Source: Xanthostigma xanthostigma (taxonomy: Eukaryota; Arthropoda; Insecta; Raphidioptera; Raphidiidae). Taken from it: 64,000 nucleotides of DNA. Where the stretch lies: positions 2,232,001 through 2,296,000 of the forward strand of contig OY754464.1 of NCBI GenBank assembly GCA_963575645.1, given 5' to 3'. This document shows, one piece after another, positions 55,000 to 64,000 of this stretch. The translations under genes were made by a program, and so were the position numbers. The notes beneath the pieces were generated by a model that was given only the letters and a program-made list of their open reading frames with translations, was not told the DNA's origin and made no database searches. The stretch's first letter is position 1, and every line of letters starts with the position of its first letter.

Positions 55000-57900
55000 C
55001 TAATAACTATATCCAGATTGTTCCGAAAAACCAGATTGACGTCCCGTACTGGGAAAACCTCCATTGCCAGCACCTCCAGCTGTTGGGGCACCGTATTGAG
55101 ATGAAGGCGCGGCGCCACCAAATCCACCACGTGCTCCCGCCGACGGTCCACCAGATTGATATCCAGCGGCACCACCGAAACCACCAGCTGGACTAGCACC
55201 GCCAAATCCAGCACGACCGGCTCCGGGAGACGGAGCACCATACTGAGATGAAGGGGAAGAGCCGCCGAAACCACCGCGTGAACCGGCCGATGGTCCACCG
55301 GAAGGATAGCCTTCTCCGGCACCTCCCGTTCTCGAACTGCCACCGATTGCTCTGCCGGCAGCTGGAGCACCATATTGCGACGACGGAGCAGCACCGCCGA
55401 ATCCACCGCGTGCACCCGCCGAGGGTCCACCGGACGAGTATCCGGCAGAACCGCCAGCTGGACTAGCACCGCCGAATCCAGCACGGCCGGCACCGGCAGC
55501 TGGAGCGCCGTATTGTGATGATGGGGCGGCACCACCGAATCCACCGCGTGATCCTGCTGAAGGTCCTCCAGAGGGATATCCTCCGGCACCACCGGCGGCA
55601 GCTCCACCAAATCCACCACGGCTGGCACCGCCAAATCCTAAATGCAAACATATATTATTTTTGGAAAACAATATACATATCTACATAAAGAAAAATAGAT
55701 TCTTTATACTTTCTTTACTGAATTGAGTGAACATTTTGAAATACTTGCCTTTAGTAGCACCAGTATTCGGGGCACCATATTGTCCAGAAGGAGCAGCTCC
55801 ACCAAATCCACCACGAGCAGCACCGCCAAATCCTCCACGAGCACCACCGGCACCCGGAGCACCGTATTGAGAAGAAGGTCCACCAGATTGGTATCCACCG
55901 GCGGCTTCTTCGGCTTCATTTTGAGCAATCGATCTAAGAATTGCTTCTGGAATTGGTGGAGGTGTTGGGAGATGATCACCTTCTGGATGGAAACCGTTAG
56001 CATCAGCTGTGTATGATACGCTGTAAGTTTGACCATCATCTCCTACGAAAGAATACGATCCGCGGACAACATTTTCCTCATTGTCAGTGCCTTGATTTTC
56101 CAAGTGACCTTCTTCTTCGGCTTGGATACTGTTTGCTGTTTCGAAACTGTCGAATATAAAAAAAATATTAAAATAAAAATATTTCGAGAGTAGCTTTCCG
56201 ATCTGGAATGGGCCGGGTAGATTTTAGCAGCAAAATTACCAAGAGGAAACTATCTTTGAGGAGTTTGCCAAAAGTCTTAGGAAAGATCAAACCAAGGCCA
56301 GCGTAGGATGTTTTGACAATTTCAAAGACAGAAATGGCATCAGCTTAAAAAATTTGATAATTCGAAGTTTGGTGCCGATCCCTTTGACTTCGAATTAACA
56401 AAGTTTCACTGTATTTAGTACAGATAACGTATTGTTTTCTTTTGTTAAGCCCGCCGGCACTACTTCACAAAATAACTTACAGCATTAAAAAAGTTACATT
56501 AGCTTTCATGGTAAAACATTACTCAATCAATCGATCGATACAGTATAGCGGTTGTTTGAAGCTGACATCCGTGTCTTTTATTTATAATTCCATTTGACAG
56601 AAATATGCCATTCTATAATAATCAATTTTTGTAGAAGCAATAATTTTGAAGAGATGAGAGTTGCGTCATTTCTGTTCACAAACTAGTTTTGGGTCGGACG
56701 GATCTGTGTTTTCTAACAAGGAATATAGTCATTAATTTGTTCGTCGCTAAACGATAGACAGATTATAGACGCTAAACAACTGAGGTCCATAGTGCCTATT
56801 CTCTAAAAATTACTACTTTAAATACACTAATGACAGATTTCCATCTAGGTACTTTTGTGATATCAAAAGCTTCAACTCTACTGATGATAAGCTGTTATAA
56901 TCTAGAGTATGTAATATGCCATTAATATTCCGAGATGCTCATTACTGTCCAAGTTTAATACGTCTATATTATGATAAAATGTATGCAGAATTTGTATGCA
57001 TTATGCATTTTATATACATGAGTGCATAATAATACTTTAATTATGAATGCATTTCAATTCTCATCTACATAATGTTATGTGAGTTTTTATTGAGTGGTTG
57101 CAAGATTATTTAATTTCTTCGTAAAACGATAATTTCTGAGCATTAAGTCTCCCAAAATTTTATTATGCGCTTCCTATACCCAGTGTAGTACCTGGATTTA
57201 TCGGCTCTCATTTATTTATGCGTTCAACATTTTTTAAACATGCCTGTGTAAGAAGTTTCAAGAATTTTAATATCTTCACAGCGCTTGGTTATGGTTACAT
57301 TGAGATAATTGTTTAAAATAATAAAAAATCGCTTGTGACAGACGGGCGGACACCCAAGAAATATAAAAAAAATATTAAATAACGTACTCATAATGGTAGC
57401 TTCCATCTCCATTGTTTTCATTGTTCAATCTGAGGATCGGTACAGGTGGAGTGGCTGGTCCACCTCGGGCGAAACCTCCAGCTGAACCACTGAATCCACC
57501 AGCTCCACTGCCTCCACTGTAACCTCCAGCTCCGCTGTATCCACCAGCTCCTCCGCTTCCACTGTATCCACCAGCACCGCCGCTTCCGCTGTATCCACCA
57601 GCTCCTCCTCTGCCGCTGTAACCACCAGCTCCACTATTTCCGCTGTATCTACCAGCTCCGCTGCTTCCGCTGTACCCGCCAGCTCCGCCTCTTCCGGAAG
57701 CATCTGGAGCGCCGTAAGCGCGACTAGGAGAGCCACTTCCGCCGAGTGCCCGGCTTGGACCGGAACCTCCAGCGGCGAATGAAGAACGACCGGAGTTGTC
57801 TGACGGAGCGCCGTAGACTGGACTGGGAGAGCCTCCGAATGAGCCACTGGCGTCTCCAGAACCTCCAAACGAGCCACCGGCTGCTCCGGAACCACCGAAC

Positions 57901-59158
57901 GAGCCACTAGCACCACCAGAGCTACCGAATGAACGTCCAGAACCATCGGTTCTACCACCAAAAGGAGTGGCTAGGATGTTGCCGCTACCGCCGGAACCTT
58001 GGGCGCCGCTTGGCGGAAGATAACGGTTTTCTAATCGGGCTGCCGTACAAGCGCCAATTACGGCGAGAATTAATAACTGAAAGAAAGAAAAAAAATTTAA
58101 AGGTAGGTTTCAACTAACAATATTCTCATTTACTATAAGAATAAAAAAAATGATTTTTTTTCTTACTGTGAAAAATTATTTTTACGGTGAAAATAGCTTA
58201 TAGACGGAGAAAATATTTCTAAATATTCACTTTTTATCTATATTGCAGCAAAGAAATAAAAAATGTATTATTATTATTATTATTTTGATGAGGCAAAGAA
58301 GTTTTTTTAACGAACGTGACGGATAGTTCAATAATAAGGGACAAAGGTTATTTAAAAGGTAGGTACCTATATTTTTATTTTGGATGACCCAATAATTATT
58401 ACTCAATAACATGGACACGATCATAAAGTTTATTTAATAATAATAATATAATAAATAGGAAAAAATTGTTTGATTTCGACAAATAGTAATCTCAGGAACT
58501 ACTGAACCAATTTGAAAAAAATATATTAATCGGTTTTTACGAGTTTTTAGAATGCAAAAAAATTATGGTGATTTAGTGGCTGTCAAATAATAATTCCGAT
58601 AAAATTGATACTCGCTATTAATGCTTAAAAATGGTTGCCGAATGTGAAATTAACCGCGAACTCTATAGGTACAGATGCATTAACGATATTATTATGCAAT
58701 ATTTTGAATTATTCACTGCACTGATGGAAAAAGTAGCTGTCTGGTCCACCTTCCCCTGAATTTATAGACTGCTAACGTGTTTTCGTCGACTAACGTTGAA
58801 AAATTGGTCTTCACGAAAAACGCTTTTATGTTAACGCGATAATATATGGCCTATGTCTATCTTGAAGGTCCATTTTAAATGTTACTGAAAACATTTTTGA
58901 AATCGAAAGGGTAGTTTCGGAGATTACCTCTTACTGCATCCAAACCTACAAACTTATGATTGCAACGTCTTTGCATCACTTACCCTACTTTAAGATTTGT
59001 TTAAAAAATTGAACAATTAGTGCAACAATGCAACAATTTAATTGTAACACGTTTGACCTAATTGTTCATAAAAATAAATTGAAATTTAACAAATGAATGA
59101 GAACTTTTCTAACAATCAAAATTATATAAATACAAGCAAAAGCACTTACGAGTTTCAT
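55000..59158 (-). CDS. Resilin-like cuticular protein with RR-1 chitin-binding domain (4 exons)
   Basis: Exons on the minus strand are 59158-59150 (ATG AAA CTC), 58076-57388, 56146-55749 and 55637-55000, giving 1734 nt and 577 residues. Residues 1-15 are a signal peptide; the mature N-terminus reads ARLENRYLPP, common in pro-resilin-like proteins. Residues about 17-225 are Gly/Ser-rich, with many GGYSGSGGA-type repeats and some YGAP. The RR-1 chitin-binding domain covers about 227-300 (key parts SYHYDFETANSIQAEEEGH, YTADANGFHPEG, LPTPPPIPEAI). Residues 366-577 hold four long repeats with YxSGGPSAG, RGGFGG and PSSQYGAP, ending GYSY. It should be a secreted, chitin-binding, elastic component of exoskeleton. 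Dityrosine cross-linking through the repeat tyrosines is inference. The last intron (55638-55748) needs a GC donor to keep frame. Classical resilin has RR-2, so I call this resilin-like. Confidence 0.92.
58735..58980 (+). repeat. Helitron-like family fragment in the cuticular gene's intron 1
   Basis: Contains TTTTCGTCGACTAACG and CGCTTTTATGTTAACGCGAT, as in 3226 and 38290. No intact ends. Confidence 0.5.
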
Positions 59159-59269
59159 GTCAGTTACTAATTATTATGTAATAAATAATCCAACTCTGTC
59201 GTCAAGATTATCTCCTTGAAAGACACGCAGAACTAAGAGATGTTTTCACTGCAAAATGCAGATTCTTAC

Positions 59270-59304
59270 TGATGATTTGAGGTAATCTTCCTTCAGTATT
59301 TATA
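59270..59304 (-). promoter_or_regulatory. TATA box and initiator of the cuticular protein gene
   Basis: TATAAATA lies at 59304-59297 on the minus strand. An arthropod-type initiator TCAGT lies at 59272-59268, about 30 bases downstream. This predicts a 5' UTR of about 110 bases before the ATG at 59158. A sharp TATA/Inr promoter fits a strongly, stage-specifically expressed cuticle gene. Confidence 0.6.
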
Positions 59305-59702
59305 CCATTCTTATTTCATCTTCTTCCATACTCTAGTTTATATGCTACAATTTTTTTTCCTTATAAAAATTTTCGACCATTTCACAAGGACTGGTTTTCA
59401 AGGTTTTACCCCTGCTTAGATCTCAATATATCACAGTCTAAGTATCATCATCATCATCAGCGAATCATCATGACCATAGCATCATCGTTTGATGAAACAT
59501 CATCTTGACAGCGCATACACATACCTACATAGATTTTGATGTATAACAAATAAATATAAATACAGGTCAGATTGTGATCTATGCTAAACGGCTTATCGTA
59601 GACATTGCATCTTTATTTTTCAATTGATCATCCTTTTCTTTGGAATAATCCAGTTAGATAATTTTCTTGTAATGAATAGAGACAGCATTGTTGAATATTT
59701 TT

Positions 59703-59905
59703 GCGGGGTGGCGTCGTGGTGAGAGCACTAGACTCGCATTCGGCAGGTTCGAATCCCGGCGAAGGCAGATGTGGCTGGAACTTTTTCCTACCGCCTCTCG
59801 GTAATTCCTGTACCGGCCATCTTGTTGAGGTTTTCCATGGTTTCCCTCAATAATTCCAGATAAATATCGAGATGGTTCCTTATTCAAGGCCATAACCGCG
59901 GATTA
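59703..59905 (+). mobile_element. tRNA-derived SINE
   Basis: The head GGGGTGGCGTCGTGGTGAGA has a box A and GGTTCGAATCCCGGCG is box B, about 40 bases apart. The body has CCTGTACCGGCCATCTTGTT and TTTCCCTCAATAATTCC, shared with 11450-11580. Confidence 0.8.
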
Positions 59906-61631
59906 CCTGTCAAACTCCTGTGCTCAAAATTTGCCTATCTTATCATAATGTCCTAAAATTTCTTCATTCGCCCATTGCTATTAATTAAGTGGAAGTTAAA
60001 TGTGTGGTAGATGGAAAATAGTAATGGTGCGAATGGCGTCTGTTATTGACCACAGGTTATGACATAAAGTCGAGAAACAGACATTGAACGCATTATTATT
60101 TTTATTACTAAGACCACTAATAGTATAGGAGAGCTAACATTTTTGGATAGGTAACGTGAACATTTATGTAACACTTCTGTTGTTATGTCTAAACACAAAG
60201 AATCGAAGACCTAGCTGAAGAGCCGCGTGGCCTAACCAAGTCTTAAATTTTTAACTTTGTGAAATTTCATTTGCAAAACAAAGTGCTTGAGACATTTTGA
60301 AATTTTAATACCTTCAAATTTAGGATTTAATAAAATAAAAAATAAATAATTCTGATAATTTAGTCGGGTTGCGTAGTAACTAAAACTTGTTTCGAAACCG
60401 ATACAGTTTCGTTTTAGCTACTGCGCTTGACTGTGACGGTTCTGTTACCGTTCGCAGGAAGGTTGTAATGGAGCTTATATTTTCGGTAGTTTTTATTCTA
60501 AGTCTGTTACAAAATTACATGACCGCTTTGTTACAAATTATCGTTTTTGTTTATCAAAAGTCTGACTCTCTATGGCCACCTTTACATATGTGCAGTACAC
60601 TTGAATGGTAAAGTATAATTTCTGGATCACTTTCGCTCTTTCTGTTTTACAATAGTTTCATGTGAGAGAGAACGAGAGCGAATGAGAATGAATTAAATTA
60701 TATATTATGTCTGAAGGTTACATCACCGGCTATTAGTTAAAACACTGTAGATACGGTTCATCGTGTTTAGAAGTATTCACGTACTGTACTGTTTCGTTTT
60801 ACACAGGTTGGTTCAAAAGAATGAGTCTAAAGTTACTATAGATTTGATAAAGTATGGCAATCGATGGACGATTGATATACTTTGTCCCCCGTACTTGTTT
60901 TGCCCTCTTGGATACGCCAGTGCTTACGGCGTAAAAAAAGACAGAAGTATATGTTTGCACCTTAATGGTTCGATTGCGATTTTATTCCTATATGCTCGGT
61001 ATAAAATAAAAGTATATGAATTTCTGTCAGTCGGCCATCTTGGGGCGGTTTCACTGCGATTGATTTTCGAGATATGGCCGAGTGGCCGGTTTGGGGCCAG
61101 TATTTTCATTTTAATAGCATTGAAAACAAAAAAGAAAATTTTAATTCATGATTATTGCGCGACGTCATATTGATTAAGTCACAGGTAAGTCCCGCCCACT
61201 TATGAAATCTCAATGGTGTAAGATTTACTTTATTAATTAATAATTGAACTGAAATGTTGCCATTTTTTTTGTCGGAAGTTTGAAAACAGTTCTTAAATAA
61301 AAAGCAAGTCGCTACTTCAATGCCACTAAGAAAAATATTTTTGACAGGTATTATTTAAAACAATTGTGTTAATATTTTCAATTGCATCAAGTATCATTGA
61401 AGAAGTCATATCTTTTAATACATAAAATAGAATCGCGTTAAACTTTTATTGATGTAACTAATTAGACTAAAAACACTTTAACTAATTATAAAATCATTTG
61501 TCAACTTTTAAATTTTATTTATTTATTTAAGAATAATCAAAAGATCAACATATATATTTGGTTTAATTAAAAAAAGGATGTCTATATTTAGGTGTCGAAA
61601 CAAATCATAGACATGATTTGTTTGAAAATAA
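59906..61631. other. No gene seen; some dispersed repeat
   Basis: 60400-60460 repeats text from 770-840, and 60937-61015 repeats 31055-31140. The 136-residue frame at 60763-61173 crosses that repeat and has no domain I recognise. Confidence 0.45.
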
Positions 61632-61680
61632 AATTCTTCGGGGTTTTTTTCTTAAACCGTAAGAAAAAAACCCCGAAGGA
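61632..61680. repeat. Perfect short hairpin
   Basis: CTTCGGGGTTTTTTTCTTA pairs with TAAGAAAAAAACCCCGAAG around a loop of AACCG. Position and repeat context give no function. Confidence 0.85.
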
Positions 61681-62658
61681 CTTGGTTTCGTATTATATGT
61701 AGGTACAAGCAATGCGGAAAAAATATATAATTAAAAATAAAAGCATGGTTTAATTTTATGAAAATACATTTCAGGCAATACAAAATATCGAAGTTTGTGT
61801 TAATAATTTCCCGTTTTATTTACCAAGGAATACGGTGTTTTGTTTGTGTTACCAGTAAAATAACCAAATTGAAACAAAATCTCGTTTTTGAATTAGTGTA
61901 GGCGTATAGATAATAATATAGGGCTTGATCTCAAGTTAATATTAAAACTTGTCGAACCACGGAAGCAAAAGCGGATCTACATAGGGGCTTTTAGGACAAT
62001 TTTTTGAGAGAATTTTAACATAATTATTCTAGGGACAAATTTTATCATTTTTTGGGTGAATTCTGATAGTTTTTCGGATGAATTGTGAAAATTTTCGGGT
62101 GAATTTTGACAATTTTTATTGTGAATATTGATATTTTTTTTGGGTGAATTTATAGTGTTATTTGTTCACTCAAGTCACCTTTCAACTCTGATTTTGATGT
62201 TAAAAATTAATTTTAAACCTCAATTTAAAAATTCTTAATCTATAACTAAAATGGGACTGTAATAAAGTCCCAGGCCCCAAAAAACTTGCATCTGCCATTT
62301 AAGTGTAGATTTTTAAAATGGACTTCCATCAAAAACAGTTGACGGGCCCTGATTTAAGACATCTTGCTGTGAACTAACGGCTGCATCTATCATTAAAAGT
62401 CGTGACGACTCATTGTAGTTTCCACATCCCTTGACTTGCAGACACATAATTCACGTTCGCTTGTTTTTGCACCTGTGGATATGTACATTAACCCATTAAC
62501 GTCCGCTGTGTTCGTTTGAGATTGGTGTTAGGTCTGTCCGTACACGGGGCAACACGAAAACAATTTAAGTTGCCAGGTGATATGTTGACGAGATCGGACA
62601 ATAATAGTTGTATATCGGCGATCAGAGAAACAGGACATTGACGCGAGACATTTTAGAC

Positions 62659-63516
62659 CACGAGTCGGGAACCTATTACCCGCGGGTCACCGGGCAAGTG
62701 ACCCACTTTAGTTTCGAAAGTAAAGTACCTATAATATATAAAGATAAATTATAAAACATAAACATGAAACAAACATTTTGAGAATAAAAAAAGAATTGAA
62801 AATAGATATACTAAGAATAACATTTTAGTTCGATAACCATGATTATTATCATCATATATATTAATACGCTAAGGTTTAAGATGTTTGCCTCCCTTTTTAG
62901 AAAAAACCACACATTTTCTCCACATAAATTATATATCATTTTACAGATAATTGCTTGCTCTACTGACATCGACATCTAAAAAATATATTATTGCTATTGT
63001 TTTTGTAAATTAATTAAACTCTGAACAACGTCTGCCATCTGACGGGGTAACGTTAACACTTCGATCTGTCATCTGACCTTCATATTGTAAATACTGCATA
63101 CTGCAATCTGACGGGCAACGCTGAACAACGCTTCTGCTACTTGCGCCTCTATATGACAATTTTAGTAAAATATTTCTTTTACCACAAAAAGAAGAACGTA
63201 ATAAGCAGTGTGCAAAATTAGAAACGAATTGAATACCTGCAATCATATTTAAAAAATAATTTTGTAAAGTGATAATTATTATACTTATTTAGTGCGAATA
63301 ATTCGCACAGGTCACGCTAGTTATACATATAAGTGATATCGAAGAAAACGTTTATAAATAAAGTTCATTAATTAACTATGTGTGTAATTATTTTCTTAAT
63401 TAAATATATCTTATTATTTAATAAAAGACTGAAAGATCTCTGCGACCCAAATGTCTCTTTAATACTCACATTTTCGTTGATGTTGACCCGCGGTCAAAAA
63501 AGGTTGCCGACCCCTG
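62659..63516 (+). mobile_element. hAT-type element, 858 bp, carrying a nested repeat
   Basis: Ends CACGAGTCGGGAACC and GGTTGCCGACCCCTG, both with CCCGCGG just inside. Perfect 8-bp duplication TTTTAGAC at 62651-62658 and 63517-63524. The block 62868-63318 is an inverted GAATTATTCGCAC family copy inside it. Confidence 0.85.
62868..63318 (-). repeat. GAATTATTCGCAC family, inverted copy nested in a hAT element
   Basis: Reverse complement of 7612-8185, somewhat shorter. The 78-residue frame at 63010-63246 is repeat-derived. Confidence 0.75.
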
Positions 63517-63524
63517 TTTTAGAC

Positions 63525-64000
63525 AGGCAACTCGTGCCTGCTTACGTCACTAATGCCGATCGCTCGTGAGTAACGCCGTAAGCGCATAAGCGTTAGTGAC
63601 GTCAGACGGTCGAAAGGAAAACTAAAGGAATAAAAAATGTATTTATACTTACAAGTCGTTTTAAGTGCTAGACAAAAAAAAAGGACACGGCGTTATTTGA
63701 GTTAGACGGAGCTTATTCCAATGATTTAGTTGCGCGGTTTTGCTTTCATCACCGTATTTCAATGAGAATAAAAGGATTGGCTTTGTATGGGTACAAAAAA
63801 AAATCGCTGATTCGGTAGTTTATTTTGTTAACATTTTTTAATTAAATAATTTTACTTATTTAAACGCTTTCTGTATGAAGTGTTTTAATGAACCATAAAC
63901 TTGAAATTAAAATACGTCGTAAATTATTAGGATGGCCCATTTTTCTCTACTCTACAAATTAACAAAATGCAATAAAATGGGATGATATTATAATATAAAG
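63525..64000. other. No gene seen
   Basis: Contains an inexact inverted pair around 63570 (CTTACGTCACTAATGCCG against CGTTAGTGACGTCAG). No exon found. Confidence 0.4.

Noticed and set aside
54987-55634. 215-residue minus-strand frame rich in V, P, L, and the antisense frames at 54969-55466
   Set aside because: By-products of the repetitive exon 4 of the cuticular gene. The Gly-rich frame fits the splice phase and the family.
55741-55749. Canonical GT donor (GCAA then GTATTT) for the last cuticular intron
   Set aside because: Using it shifts exon 4 into a Trp/Cys-rich frame that has no relation to cuticular proteins.
57425-57961. 178-residue minus-strand open frame in the cuticular gene
   Set aside because: It is in a shifted frame of exon 2. 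The frame starting MKL and continuing through the splice gives the signal peptide and Gly-rich protein, and joins in phase to the RR domain.
60763-61173. 136-residue frame as a gene
   Set aside because: Crosses a block also present at 31055-31140 and has no recognisable domain or codon signal.
1-64000. CRISPR arrays, operons, ribosome binding sites and phage attachment sites
   Set aside because: The genes are spliced animal genes; tandem repeats seen are microsatellites or transposon-internal units without spacers of constant length.

Overview
This window is AT-rich nuclear DNA from an arthropod, almost certainly an insect. The evidence is a spliced cuticular protein gene with an RR-1 chitin-binding domain, three conserved animal genes with GT-AG introns, and very dense insect-type transposon debris. 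A hemipteran-like insect is my best guess, from the general look of the repeats, but the sequence does not prove it.

Layout: 1-34060 has no gene I can support and is a mosaic of repeats. It holds a solo LTR, Helitron-like elements ending CTAG, Tc1/mariner/pogo-type elements with TA duplications, hAT-type elements with 8-bp duplications, foldback palindromes and several unnamed repeat families. 34209-39034 (minus) is a four-exon gene for a secreted PEBP4-like protein. It is divergent from NRBF2 (39714-40695, plus, two exons). 40696-46700 is again repeats. 46776-49556 (minus) is TMEM127 in four exons. 49557-54990 holds a transposase-bearing element and a long hairpin with two 444-bp arms. 55000-59158 (minus) is a four-exon resilin-like RR-1 cuticular protein gene whose last intron uses a GC donor. 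59300-64000 is repeats, including a tRNA-derived SINE and a hAT-type element with another repeat nested in it.

The four genes were assembled by hand from splice sites and reading phase; each closes to a multiple of three and gives a protein close to the expected family length. NRBF2 (VPS34 autophagy complex) and TMEM127 (endolysosomal protein affecting mTORC1) act in related endomembrane pathways elsewhere, but nothing here shows they are co-regulated. The PEBP and cuticular genes are secretory and unrelated.

The most interesting signals are a Helitron-like insertion whose empty site survives in the opposite arm of the same palindrome, the 1-kb near-perfect hairpin, repeated hairpin motifs resembling those at Penelope-type element ends, a repeat family with internal tandem expansion, and the GC-AG intron.
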